Source of the DNA: a candidate division KSB1 bacterium
GTDB lineage: Bacteria; Zhuqueibacterota; Zhuqueibacteria; Zhuqueibacterales; Zhuqueibacteraceae
Assembly: GCA_034506255.1 (NCBI GenBank)
Contig: JAPDPX010000001.1
Coordinates: 496,001 to 560,000, forward strand
Length of the DNA: 64,000 nt
Direction of reading: 5' to 3'
Part shown: piece by piece, positions 27,815 to 36,392 of the stretch
Position numbering within the stretch: the stretch's first letter is position 1
Layout of the letters: each line of letters begins with the position of its first letter
Made by a program: the position numbers and the translations under genes
The notes under the pieces: model-generated
Databases searched by the model: none
What the model saw: the letters and a program-made list of their open reading frames with translations, nothing else
What the model was told of the DNA's origin: nothing

Positions 27815-29011
27815 TCAGGGCACCGTCGAATCACTGCCGGCAGGCTGCCTCGCCTCCTGCCGCGGGTGTGACCGCTCGCCCCGGCGCCGTTGTAGAATCT
27901 GTTGCAACGCCTCCAGCGTACGGTCAAGTTCCGCTTCCGTCGTCATTCGCCCCAGGCTGAAGCGAATCGCGGAATTGACGCGCTCCGGACTCAGTTTCAA
28001 CGCACGCAACACGTGGCTGGGTTCCACGCTGCCGGAGCTGCAGGCCGAGCCATTGCTCACCGCGATCCCCTGCAAATCCAGACTCATGACCATCGCCAGG
28101 CTGTCCATGCCCGGGAATGATATGTTCAAGATGCCGGGCAGCCGGTTTTGCTCCGGGCTGTTGCGCACTGCTTTGGGATAGATCATTTGCAGTCTCTGCC
28201 AAAAAGCCTGTGCCAGTGCCTGCAGCCTTTGCTGCTCCTGTTGGCGCCCGGACAGGATCAGCTCGGCGGCCTTGGCGAAGCCAACAATGGCGGCAACATT
28301 CTCGGTTCCGGCGCGGCGCTCACGCTCCTGCTTGCCGCCCTGGAGCAGCGGCGCCAGCTTTACCCCCTGCCGGACGAACAGTGCGCCGACACCTTTCGGA
28401 CCATAGATCTTGTGGCCCGAGATGCTCAACAGCGTCACCGGTGTGCTGCGGAGATCAAGCGGCAGTTTGCCAAAGGTTTGCACAGCATCGCTATGAAAGA
28501 CCAGCCGGCGCGCGGCTGCCAGCTCGGCGATCTCCTCAATCGGGTTGATCGTTCCGATCTCGTTGTTCGCGTGCATGATCGAGAGCAACACCGTCTCGGG
28601 ACGCAGTGCGCGGCGCACCATTTCCGTGGTAATGCGGCCGTCGGCCTCGGGCTCTAGGTAAGTGATTTGCCAGCCTCGCCGTTCCAGCTCGCGGAAAACC
28701 ATCAATACGCTGGGGTGTTCAATGCGGCTGGTGATGATGTGTTGCGGGGTCGCGCAGGTGTGCACGATTCCCAGAATCGCGGTGTTGTTGGACTCTGTAC
28801 CACCGCTGGTGAAAATGATTTCCTGGGGTTGGGCGGCCAGGCTCGCGGCAAGCTTTTCCCGCGCCTGATCAACCGCCACCCTGGCCTCCCGGCCAAAGCT
28901 GTGTATGCTCGAAGCGTTGCCGAAATGGGTGGTCAGATAAGGCTGCATTTCTGCCAGGACTTCGGGAGCAAGGGGAGTGGTGGCGCTGTAGTCGAGATAG
29001 ATGCGATTCAT
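27815..29011 (-). CDS. Cysteine desulfurase (NifS/IscS family)
   Basis: A 398-residue PLP enzyme that removes sulfur from cysteine to form an enzyme persulfide. Key residues are H99 (RIEHPSV), the PLP lysine K201 (SISGHKIYGPKG) and the catalytic cysteine C324 in the long mobile loop NGSACSSGSVEPSHVL, which marks the IscS/NifS class and not SufS. No scaffold IscU lies nearby, and the downstream gene is mnmA, so delivery of sulfur to tRNA thiolation is the likely main role. A promoter with near-consensus boxes lies 33 bp upstream. Confidence 0.95.
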   Translation of the reverse strand: MNRIYLDYSATTPLAPEVLAEMQPYLTTHFGNASSIHSFGREARVAVDQAREKLAASLAAQPQEIIFTSGGTESNNTAILGIVHTCATPQHIITSRIEHPSVLMVFRELERRGWQITYLEPEADGRITTEMVRRALRPETVLLSIMHANNEIGTINPIEEIAELAAARRLVFHSDAVQTFGKLPLDLRSTPVTLLSISGHKIYGPKGVGALFVRQGVKLAPLLQGGKQERERRAGTENVAAIVGFAKAAELILSGRQQEQQRLQALAQAFWQRLQMIYPKAVRNSPEQNRLPGILNISFPGMDSLAMVMSLDLQGIAVSNGSACSSGSVEPSHVLRALKLSPERVNSAIRFSLGRMTTEAELDRTLEALQQILQRRRGERSHPRQEARQPAGSDSTVP

Positions 29012-29043
29012 GTTTCATTGGAGACTGTTATATCATTGTGAAA

Positions 29044-29072
29044 AATATAGGGCGAGCCTTCCTTATTATCAA
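29044..29072 (-). promoter_or_regulatory. Sigma-70-like promoter of the nifS-like/mnmA pair
   Basis: On the minus strand TTGATA (29072-29067), a 17-bp spacer and TATATT (29049-29044), 33 bp before the start codon at 29011. Confidence 0.6.
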
Positions 29073-29171
29073 GGTTTTTCCCGGCAGTGACAGCATAATT
29101 TTTTTTGAGAATTTTTTTTGCCCTGGGAACAAAGCTGCCGACTTCTGCGTTAATGCTGGTGAAAACTGCTC

Positions 29172-29248
29172 GGCGCATCCTTTGGATGCCGCCTTGAGCG
29201 GTGCGGCTATCAGCGTAGTACTGGCGGCGCTCGCTGATAGCCTTTTTT
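29172..29248 (+). ncRNA. Candidate structured RNA ending in a terminator
   Basis: A hairpin near 29172-29192 (GGCGCATCC-TTT-GGATGCCGCC, one bulge) precedes an 11-bp perfect stem, GGCTATCAGCG (29205-29215) with CGCTGATAGCC (29232-29242), followed by TTTTTT at 29243-29248. No open frame precedes it on this strand; the nearest plus-strand gene starts at 29507 behind its own promoter at 29366. So the terminator should end a short transcript of unknown origin, or an upstream leader of the paa operon. No known RNA family is recognised. Confidence 0.45.
29205..29248 (+). terminator. Rho-independent terminator upstream of the paa operon
   Basis: An 11-bp stem with a 16-base loop and six T residues, plus strand only. 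It lies between the divergent nifS-like and paa promoters. Confidence 0.75.
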
Positions 29249-29365
29249 ATTTTCTGGCAGTGCCCAACCTGAGCACATTCACACTGCTGAGTGAAACTGT
29301 CCCACTCCGACCCCGTCTTCGCCGCGCCGCAGGAGGGAGGCGCAAAAATCTTTTCCTCTCCCCAC

Positions 29366-29394
29366 TTGACAATGCTCTTCGCTCTTTCTATCTT
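29366..29394 (+). promoter_or_regulatory. Sigma-70-like promoter of the paa operon
   Basis: A perfect TTGACA at 29366-29371, a 17-bp spacer and TATCTT at 29389-29394. It predicts a leader of about 105 nt before paaA. Confidence 0.65.
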
Positions 29395-29506
29395 TCTCAC
29401 CCAATTTCGATGAGAGAGCCCGCTCCACCCGGCCAGGGCTGACGACCGCCTGCTTCATCGGGTGGAAGCTGGCCCCCAGCCCACTACCCATCCCGGAGGA
29501 CATGTC

Positions 29507-30451
29507 ATGCTGCCCGCAGAGAAAGATGCTGAGCTGCGCCAAAAGATCGCCAATGGCTTTATCGTTGAGACGGAAGATGACATGACGCCCGGTTATAAAG
29601 CTGCGCTCGAAGTCATCCTGACCGTACAGGGAGACACCGAGTTGCTCAGCGCCCCCGCCTATTACTTTGCCTCCAAGGACGCTCCGACCATCAACAGTCG
29701 CCTCGCAGTATATGCCATCATTCAGGATGAATTGGGACATGCCAACATCGCCTATCGTCTGCTCGAAGATCTGGGCGTTTCCAAGCAATGGCTGATGTAC
29801 GGCCGCCAGCCGCATGAGTTCAAGCATCCCTATGGCTTTGATCAGCCTCTGGAAAACTGGGCGGAAATGGTGGTCGCCAACGGCTTTTTCGATCGTGCCG
29901 GCATCACCCTGCTCGCGGACGTGCACAAGAACTGCAGTTACGGCCCCTGGCAGCGGGCACTCACCAAGGTTGATCGCGAAGAGGTACTGCATCTGCGCCA
30001 TGGCGAAAGCTGGATGAAGCGCCTGGCGAAGGCCGGTGGGGAGGCCCGGCAGGCCCTGCAGCGCGCCGTCGACTGGATGTTTCCCATGACCCTGGAGTGG
30101 TTCGGTTTGCCCGACCATCTCAAAAAACACAACGATCAGCTCGAATACCGGCTGAAAGGGCTGACCAACGATCAGCTTCGCCAGGTGTGGATGAGTGCCA
30201 CCGTGCCGCTTTGCGAGAGCATTGGCATTAAAGTCCCGGCGCATTTTGATGCCGCCCGCCAGGAATATGTGATTGATTATGAATTCCCGGTCGAGTATGA
30301 TCCCACCGCCAAACGCTGGCTGTTCGATCAACCCATCTCCTGGCAGCAAGTCTTTCAACGCTGGAAAAAACGCGGCCCCATGAACCAGACCTATGTTGCG
30401 ATGATCCAGGGCAACAAACACGGCACTTTTGGCGGGCTGCAATGGAATTGA
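29507..30451 (+). CDS. paaA: Phenylacetyl-CoA 1,2-epoxidase catalytic subunit PaaA
   Basis: A 314-residue ferritin-like di-iron oxygenase subunit that epoxidises the aromatic ring of phenylacetyl-CoA with PaaC, PaaB and a reductase. Two ExxH iron-binding motifs are visible: E75-L-G-H78 in QDELGHANIAY and E159-V-L-H162 in REEVLHLRHGESW. The C-terminal GPMNQTYVAMIQGNKHG resembles the conserved PaaA tail. ATG 29507 follows GGAGG at 29494; ATG 29462 adds 15 non-conserved residues. It is the first gene of a five-gene cluster on the same strand. Confidence 0.93.
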   Translation: MLPAEKDAELRQKIANGFIVETEDDMTPGYKAALEVILTVQGDTELLSAPAYYFASKDAPTINSRLAVYAIIQDELGHANIAYRLLEDLGVSKQWLMYGRQPHEFKHPYGFDQPLENWAEMVVANGFFDRAGITLLADVHKNCSYGPWQRALTKVDREEVLHLRHGESWMKRLAKAGGEARQALQRAVDWMFPMTLEWFGLPDHLKKHNDQLEYRLKGLTNDQLRQVWMSATVPLCESIGIKVPAHFDAARQEYVIDYEFPVEYDPTAKRWLFDQPISWQQVFQRWKKRGPMNQTYVAMIQGNKHGTFGGLQWN

Positions 30452-30470
30452 ACTGTCTGACAGTCGGAAA

Positions 30471-30794
30471 TTGGACTTGAATCCCCTTACCCCACAAGCC
30501 GTCTGGCGCGCGCTGGCGGAGGTGATGGATCCGGAACTGCCAATCAGCGTGGTGGACATGGGGCTCATTTACGACGTGCGCGTACATGGTGGTGTGGTTG
30601 ATATTGACATGACTTTCACCGCCATGGCGTGTCCGGCCATGACCATGATGATCGATGACATTTGCGCCAAAATCAACACGCTGGCGCATGATGTCGCCAC
30701 CCGCGTCCACGTCGTTTGGAATCCGCCGTGGAGCAAGGCGCGCCTGACCGAACGGGGCAGGGCCGTGCTTCAGAGCATGGGCATCGCGGTGTGA
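30471..30794 (+). CDS. PaaD N-terminal half (MIP18/DUF59 metal-sulfur assembly domain)
   Basis: About 107 residues forming a MIP18-family domain: VWRALAEVMDPELPISVVDMGLIYDVRV, then FTAMACPAMTMMIDDI with the conserved Cys, and the C-terminal NPPWSKARLTERGRAVL. PaaD helps assemble or mature the di-iron epoxidase. In the canonical protein a Cys4 zinc-binding tail follows; here the protein ends after the MIP18 domain and that tail is a separate gene at 32011. There is no ATG; TTG 30471 is the likely start, 20 bp after paaA, and an in-frame TTG at 30429 would overlap paaA. Confidence 0.75.
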   Translation: MDLNPLTPQAVWRALAEVMDPELPISVVDMGLIYDVRVHGGVVDIDMTFTAMACPAMTMMIDDICAKINTLAHDVATRVHVVWNPPWSKARLTERGRAVLQSMGIAV

Positions 30795-30872
30795 GCGACC
30801 GCCCGTCGCCAGCCGCAGCGAGCAACCCATTTAGTCCAATCAGCCAAGATGAAGTGAACAGGGGCTTGATCC

Positions 30873-31088
30873 ATGGCAGCTGAACAGATTTACGAAGTGT
30901 TTGCCCGTAAGAATCACGAGGAAGCGTTGATGCATGTGGGCAGCGTCAATGCACCCAATGACGAGCTGGCCCGGGTCCATGCCTGGACCACCTACGATGA
31001 AGAAAGCTGGGTTGAGATGTGCGTGGTGCGCCGCACGCAAATCATCCCGGTGTTGAATCCCGAAAACAGGCCGATCTGGGGAAATTGA
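30873..31088 (+). CDS. paaB: Phenylacetyl-CoA 1,2-epoxidase subunit PaaB
   Basis: A 71-residue small subunit of the epoxidase complex. The N-terminal YEVFARKNHEEALMHVGSVNAPNDELA is the PaaB signature (family consensus EVFvR...HVGSlhApd.elA). The length is at the short end of the family (70-95). It is encoded between the MIP18 half of PaaD and PaaC, matching the usual A-B-C order apart from the inserted assembly factor. Confidence 0.88.
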   Translation: MAAEQIYEVFARKNHEEALMHVGSVNAPNDELARVHAWTTYDEESWVEMCVVRRTQIIPVLNPENRPIWGN

Positions 31089-31177
31089 ACCTCACCTTAT
31101 CAACCGCCGGCCTGGACGGGGTCAGACAGTGCAACGATCCCGTCTTGTATTTTACAAGCCATCATTGTGAGGATCGC

Positions 31178-32014
31178 ATGTCCACCTTCAAATCCGCCGC
31201 GCAGCTTTCTCCCCAAAGCCGCGACTATTTGCGCGCACTGTTGATCGCGCTTTCGGACAGCAAGATGCTGCTGGGTTTTCACTACGGCGAATGGACCTTT
31301 GGCACACCGGCATTGGAGGCCTGCATCGCCGCATGCAGCATGTCACAGGATGAGTTCGGCCATCTGCGCCTGTTTCATGCCTGCCTCAACACTCAGTTCC
31401 AGGAAGATCCCAGGCAGCTCATCGAACACCGGCCGCCGGCACAGTTTGCCAGCGTGCCTTCTCTCGATCATCCCCTGCGACAGTGGTCGGATTTCGTGGC
31501 GGTCAATCTGCTGACCGATGGCGCGCTCACCGTGTTGTTGACCGCGCTGCAGCGCTCCGCCTTCGAGCCGGTGGCCAACTTCATCGACAAGATGGTGGAG
31601 GAGGAAAAGCATCATCTGCGCAATGCCCAGGGTTGGTTTCGCACGCTGGCCGCGCGCAATCCCGAAACGCGGGTGGCGCTCGAAGCATCCTGCCGCAGCG
31701 TGCTGGCGGGAACACTCGAATGGCTTGGCCCTGTCGATCACCACATGATGCGGACGCTGGCGCAGGAGGGTATCCTCAATATCACCTGGGAGGAACTGCA
31801 GCAGCAGTTTTGCGATTGGATCGGCCCGCTGGCGCAGGAACAGCACATTGCCCTTGGTTTGGAAAAAAATGGCCGGCACTGGCACCCGGCAGTTGTCCCC
31901 GAATTCCGCAACTGGAACTACCGGACGCGGCGCAGCAGTGCGACGCAGCCGGATGAAAATCTCCTCTATCATCTCAGAGGCAGCAAGAACGATATTTTCA
32001 AACTGGGTGAATGA
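31178..32014 (+). CDS. paaC: Phenylacetyl-CoA 1,2-epoxidase structural subunit PaaC
   Basis: A 278-residue ferritin-like subunit that pairs with PaaA and supports the catalytic complex. Visible features are LLIALSDSKMLLGFHYGEW, SQDEFGHLRLFH (E59, H62), KMVEEEKHHLRNAQGWF and the family C-terminal region with DWIGPLAQEQHI. GAGG lies before ATG 31178. The last codon overlaps the next gene in ATGATG, indicating coupling with the zinc-ribbon gene. Confidence 0.9.
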   Translation: MSTFKSAAQLSPQSRDYLRALLIALSDSKMLLGFHYGEWTFGTPALEACIAACSMSQDEFGHLRLFHACLNTQFQEDPRQLIEHRPPAQFASVPSLDHPLRQWSDFVAVNLLTDGALTVLLTALQRSAFEPVANFIDKMVEEEKHHLRNAQGWFRTLAARNPETRVALEASCRSVLAGTLEWLGPVDHHMMRTLAQEGILNITWEELQQQFCDWIGPLAQEQHIALGLEKNGRHWHPAVVPEFRNWNYRTRRSSATQPDENLLYHLRGSKNDIFKLGE

Positions 32015-32238
32015 TGGCGTCATCCCGTTCCTCGCAAGAAGCGGCAGCAGCGGCGGCCACGAGCCCCACCGTATATTGTCCATTCTGTGGCTCCGCACAA
32101 ACACAGCAGGAGGCGGCCTTCGGCACGACTCATGCCTATTCCCAGTTTTTCTGCCGGAGCTGCCGCACCCCGTTTGAGTGGATCAAATGGGAGGAAAAGG
32201 CCGCGACGCACGATCTGCCCGCGTTCCTGCAAAAATGA
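32011..32238 (+). CDS. PaaD C-terminal half (stand-alone zinc ribbon)
   Basis: A 75-residue protein. After a low-complexity Ala/Ser start it has YCPFCGSAQTQQEAAFGTT and FFCRSCRTPFEWIKW, a CxxC-x22-CxxC zinc ribbon matching the C-terminal tail of canonical PaaD (CPxCGS...FGST.C.....C..C..PFe..K). It overlaps paaC by four bases. Together with the MIP18 gene at 30471 it reconstitutes a complete PaaD in two polypeptides. Confidence 0.82.
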   Translation: MMASSRSSQEAAAAAATSPTVYCPFCGSAQTQQEAAFGTTHAYSQFFCRSCRTPFEWIKWEEKAATHDLPAFLQK

Positions 32239-32344
32239 AATGCGGCGGCATCCTGCGCGAGGTTTTTCTGCACAACCCTCCTGCCACGAGGCTTCCTGCC
32301 CGTCATACACCGTCCTTTGTCCGATGATTCAACTTTGATCTCCC

Positions 32345-33145
32345 ATGAAACTGAGCTTTGCCTCTGCACGCAGGCGATCCCCCTCCCCGGCCGGCCGGCT
32401 GGTGGTGCATCGTAATTTTGAATCGAAAATCCTGGGCAATCAGCGCGATTTGATCGTGTGGTTGCCGCCCGGCTACGAACAGCAACGCCCGAGACGCTAC
32501 CCGGTGCTCTATGCGCATGACGGACAAAATCTCTTCGATCCTGCCACCGCCTACCTGGGTGTGGATTGGCAGATGGGCGCGACGGCGGAAGCACTGATCC
32601 TGCAGCGGCGGGTGCGCCCCTTTCTCCTGGTTGGCATTTACAACACGCCAGCACGCCAGGAGGAATACACGCCCATTCGCGGCCGCGCTTATGCCGAGTT
32701 TCTCCTGCGGGAAGTAATGCCATTCATCAGCCGGGAATACCGCATCGCCTCCGGTCGCCGCGCCACCGGCTTGTTGGGCTCCTCGCTCGGCGGGTTGATT
32801 TCGTTTTATCTGACTTGGTGGCATCCGGAGGTGTTCGGCATGGCGGCCTGTCTTTCGGCCTCCTGGATGTGGCAGGGCGCGCGGGTGTTCAAGGATTTGG
32901 CCGCCATGACCACGCCGCGACCGCGGCCGAAAATCTATCTCGACCACGGCAGCGAAGGCGCGGAGGGTGACAACGCTGTGATCTTTCACCGGATGCGTGA
33001 CACCCTGGTGGCAAAAGGTTTTGCGCTTGGCAAAGATTTGGAGTATTTTTACGGCGTCGGCGACCGCCACGATGAGGCCTCCTGGGCACGGCGCGCATGG
33101 CGGCCGCTGGTTTTCTTCTTCGGCACAGCCGGCCGAGATTCGTGA
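32345..33145 (+). CDS. Esterase-like alpha/beta hydrolase (enterochelin esterase/esterase D type)
   Basis: A 266-residue hydrolase. The nucleophile elbow is GSSLGG with S147, the likely acid is D200 in YLDHGSEG and the His H242 in GDRHDEASW. The start of the fold is LIVWLPPGYEQQRPRRYPVLYAHDG, characteristic of the putative esterase (Fes-like) family. No signal peptide is seen. It lies 106 bp after the paa cluster on the same strand; it may remove a CoA or ester by-product, but this link is only positional. Confidence 0.85.
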   Translation: MKLSFASARRRSPSPAGRLVVHRNFESKILGNQRDLIVWLPPGYEQQRPRRYPVLYAHDGQNLFDPATAYLGVDWQMGATAEALILQRRVRPFLLVGIYNTPARQEEYTPIRGRAYAEFLLREVMPFISREYRIASGRRATGLLGSSLGGLISFYLTWWHPEVFGMAACLSASWMWQGARVFKDLAAMTTPRPRPKIYLDHGSEGAEGDNAVIFHRMRDTLVAKGFALGKDLEYFYGVGDRHDEASWARRAWRPLVFFFGTAGRDS

Positions 33146-33214
33146 TGGGCGAGCGATTTTCGTGACAGGCAAAAACGGCTGCTGTGCCCTGACAGGCGCG
33201 AACGTGAGGTCATC

Positions 33215-36200
33215 ATGATGACTCCTTTCCAACTACGTCGCTGGCTGAGAGGCGGGCTTGCCGTCTTTTTTTTGCTCACCCAGCCCATCGCAGCACAGTA
33301 TTTCGGCCGCAACAAAGTACAGTACGAGAATTTTGATTTTCAAATGCTCCAGACCGAGCATTTCGATGTTTATTTCTATCCGGAAGCGCAGGAGGCGGCA
33401 CAACAGGCGGCCCGGCTGGCGGAACGCTGGTACGCCCGGCTGGCTTTCCTGCTGCAACATGAGCTGAACGGCCGCCAGCCGTTGATTTTGTACGCCAGCC
33501 ATCCCCACTTTCAACAAACCAACACGATCGGCGGCGGCGTGGGCGAAGGCACCGGCGGCGTTACTGAGGCCCTGCGGCGCCGAATTGTTTTGCCCTTTGC
33601 CGGCCCGCTCGCAGAAACCGATCACGTCATCGGCCATGAGCTGGTGCATGCCTTTCAGTATGACATCACCGGCGTCAACACCGGCGGCGGCTTTCGCTCA
33701 CCGGCGGGCTTGCAGTTGCCGCTGTGGTTCATGGAAGGCATGGCGGAACTGCTCTCTCTGGGCTCGATGGATCCGCATACCGCCATGTGGATGCGCGACG
33801 CCGCCCGCAACGGGAAACTGCCCACCATTTCCCAACTCGAAAACCCGCGGTATTTCCCCTATCGCTACGGGCAGGCGCTGCTGGCCTATATTGCCGGGCG
33901 ATGGGGGGATGGTGTGATCGGTGACCTGCTCAAACAGGCGGGCCGTTCCGGCAATATTCAATTCGCGATCCGCCAGGTGCTGGGTGTGAGTCCGGATACG
34001 CTGGCGATGGCGTGGCATCAGGCGGTGCGCGAAGCCTATGAGCCGCTGCAAAAAAGCACCAAAATGCCGGCTGATTACGGCCGCCTCGCGATCGGCAAAA
34101 AGCAGAAGGCCGGAGAATTGAATGTCGGGCCGGTGTTGAGCCCGGACGGCCGACAAATGATTTTTTTCTCCGAAAAAAAACTGTTCTCGATCAACCTGTT
34201 CATCGCGGATACCGAGAGCGGCAAGATCAAGCGCAATCTCGTCAGCGCCGATCTCGATCCGCATTATGAGAGTATCGGTTTCATCAGCTCTGCCGGCGCA
34301 TGGGATTTTGCCAGTGCGAGAATTGCCTTCAGCCAGGTTACCCGCGGCCGCCCCGGTCTCACGATTCTGGACGTGCGCCGCAACAAAATCCTGCACGAAT
34401 ACCGCTTCCCCCAGCTCGGCGAGATTTTCAATCCCACCTGGTCGCCCGACGGCAGCGCCATTGCCTTCTCTGCCCTGGTGCACGGCATGACGGATTTGTT
34501 CATCTTCGACCTGAAAACCGACAGTCTGCGCCGCGTGACGCGCGATCTCTATTCGGACTTGCATCCGGCGTGGTCGCCGGACGGCAAGCACCTGGTCTTT
34601 GCCAGCGACCGTTTCACAACCGATCTCGGCACGTTGAAAAGCGGGCCGTACCGCCTGGTGCTGTATGAGGTCAACTCCGGCCGGTTTTCGCTGCTGCCCG
34701 GCTTCGCACAGGGCAAACATCTCAACCCGCAATGGTCCGCCGACGGCCGGAGCGTCTTCTTCCTCTCCGACCGCACCGGCATCACCAACCTTTATCGCCT
34801 GGAACGGGCGAGTGGTGAAATCTATCAGATCACGGATTTGTACACCGGCATCAGCGGCATCACCGCCACCAGTCCGGCGCTTTCTGTGGCAGCGCGGACA
34901 AACCGCGTGGCCTTCAGCGTTTATGAAAACGGCGCCTACAACATCTACACCATTGACGCGGCGACGGTGCTCACCGGCAGCCGCGTCAGCAGCGAACCGG
35001 TTGCCGCTCTCGTTGCCGTGTTGCCGCCCCAGCAGCGGGTCTCCACGGCGCTCGATTCCACTTTGAAAAACGCCACCATGGGGTTGCCGCAAAGCGTGCC
35101 CGACACTTTAAAGGACTATCATGCGGGTCTGTCATTGGCCTATGTCAGCCAGCCGTATTTGGCCGCAGGCTATGACCGCTACGGCGCGCAGCTCGGAGGT
35201 GGCATCTCCTTCTTTTGGACCGACATGCTCGGCAATCACAATCTCTTTCTGGTCACGCAGGCGCAGATTGACGGCTCTTTCAAAGATCTGGCGGCACAGG
35301 TGGGCTACTTCAATGCCACACGACGCTGGAATTGGGGTGTGAGCATTCAGCAGATGCCCTACATCGCGAGCCAGTATGCCGCCGGCTCCGGCACGTACAA
35401 CGGCACGCCAGTTTACATCGAACAGGAATTGCGCTACCGGCAGTTGAACCGCGAAATCGCCGGCATCGTGGCGTATCCCTTCAACCGTGCACAACGCCTG
35501 GAGTTTTCGCTCGGTTTGCAAAATATTTCGTTCAGTCTGCAGCAGCGCACGCGCGCGTATTCTTTTGCCACCGGCCAGACGCTGCTCGACCGCACCGAAA
35601 ATCTACCGGCGCCCGGCAGTTTGAATCTCGCCAGCAGCAGCCTGGCGCTGGTGTATGACACCTCGGTGTTCGGTGCCACCAGTCCGATCATTGGGCAAAG
35701 CTACCGTCTGGAAACCTCGCCGATCCTGGGGTCAATTCAATTGAACAATGTGCTGGTGGACTACCGCCGTTATCTCATGCCGCTGCGGCCGTTCACGCTG
35801 GCAGCGCGGATGTTTCATTATGGCCGCTATGGCCGCGACAGCGAAACCGAACGGCTGGCGCCGCTGTTTCTCGGCTATCCCGGTCTGATCCGCGGATACG
35901 ACAGCAATTCCTTCAGCCAGGAGGAATGCAACGGTGACAATTGCCCGGTGTTCGATCAACTGGTGGGATCAAAAATCGCGCTCGCCAATCTCGAATTGCG
36001 TTTCCCGTTGCTCGGCCTGTTGCGGATGGGAGAAGGTTATTATGGTTTCCTGCCACTGGAGACTGCGGTGTTCTACGATCTCGGGATCGCCTGGACCAAT
36101 GCCGAGAAGGCAAAGTTTCTGGGCGGGGATCGCAATTTTGTGCGCAGTTTCGGCAGCAGCATGCGGCTGAATCTGCTCGGTTATCTCGTGCTGCAGCTCG

Positions 36201-36271
36201 ACTACGTCAAGCCCGTCGACCGGCCGCGCAAAGGCTGGTTCTGGCAGTTTAATTTCACCACGGGATTTTGA
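33215..36271 (+). CDS. Exported fusion: zinc metalloprotease, beta-propeller and outer-membrane barrel
   Basis: A 1018-residue exported protein (signal peptide ending PIAAQ). Residues about 45-270 form a gluzincin-like peptidase with HELVH (H141, E142, H145) and the downstream zinc-ligand candidate in WFMEGMAELL (E174 or E178). Residues about 300-600 carry TolB/PD40 propeller repeats (LSPDGRQMIFFSEKK, WSPDGSAIAFSA, WSPDGKHLVFASDR, WSADGRSVFFLSDR). The last 400 residues are beta-strand rich with alternating aromatic residues, resembling an Omp85-type barrel (YPGLIRGYDSNSF, then a C-terminal Phe in WQFNFTTGF). The protease probably sits on the periplasmic side or on the surface, tethered by its own barrel. 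Function is not established. Confidence 0.82.
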   Translation: MMTPFQLRRWLRGGLAVFFLLTQPIAAQYFGRNKVQYENFDFQMLQTEHFDVYFYPEAQEAAQQAARLAERWYARLAFLLQHELNGRQPLILYASHPHFQQTNTIGGGVGEGTGGVTEALRRRIVLPFAGPLAETDHVIGHELVHAFQYDITGVNTGGGFRSPAGLQLPLWFMEGMAELLSLGSMDPHTAMWMRDAARNGKLPTISQLENPRYFPYRYGQALLAYIAGRWGDGVIGDLLKQAGRSGNIQFAIRQVLGVSPDTLAMAWHQAVREAYEPLQKSTKMPADYGRLAIGKKQKAGELNVGPVLSPDGRQMIFFSEKKLFSINLFIADTESGKIKRNLVSADLDPHYESIGFISSAGAWDFASARIAFSQVTRGRPGLTILDVRRNKILHEYRFPQLGEIFNPTWSPDGSAIAFSALVHGMTDLFIFDLKTDSLRRVTRDLYSDLHPAWSPDGKHLVFASDRFTTDLGTLKSGPYRLVLYEVNSGRFSLLPGFAQGKHLNPQWSADGRSVFFLSDRTGITNLYRLERASGEIYQITDLYTGISGITATSPALSVAARTNRVAFSVYENGAYNIYTIDAATVLTGSRVSSEPVAALVAVLPPQQRVSTALDSTLKNATMGLPQSVPDTLKDYHAGLSLAYVSQPYLAAGYDRYGAQLGGGISFFWTDMLGNHNLFLVTQAQIDGSFKDLAAQVGYFNATRRWNWGVSIQQMPYIASQYAAGSGTYNGTPVYIEQELRYRQLNREIAGIVAYPFNRAQRLEFSLGLQNISFSLQQRTRAYSFATGQTLLDRTENLPAPGSLNLASSSLALVYDTSVFGATSPIIGQSYRLETSPILGSIQLNNVLVDYRRYLMPLRPFTLAARMFHYGRYGRDSETERLAPLFLGYPGLIRGYDSNSFSQEECNGDNCPVFDQLVGSKIALANLELRFPLLGLLRMGEGYYGFLPLETAVFYDLGIAWTNAEKAKFLGGDRNFVRSFGSSMRLNLLGYLVLQLDYVKPVDRPRKGWFWQFNFTTGF

Positions 36272-36392
36272 GAAGCAGACGGCCGGCGGGGTTCGTGGGG
36301 GGTAAACACATGACGGGAGGGGCGAGTGGGAGGGAGTCATTTTTGCGGCACCACTTCGCAGCGAGAGAATTGCAGCAGGAGCCGCGTAGTTT

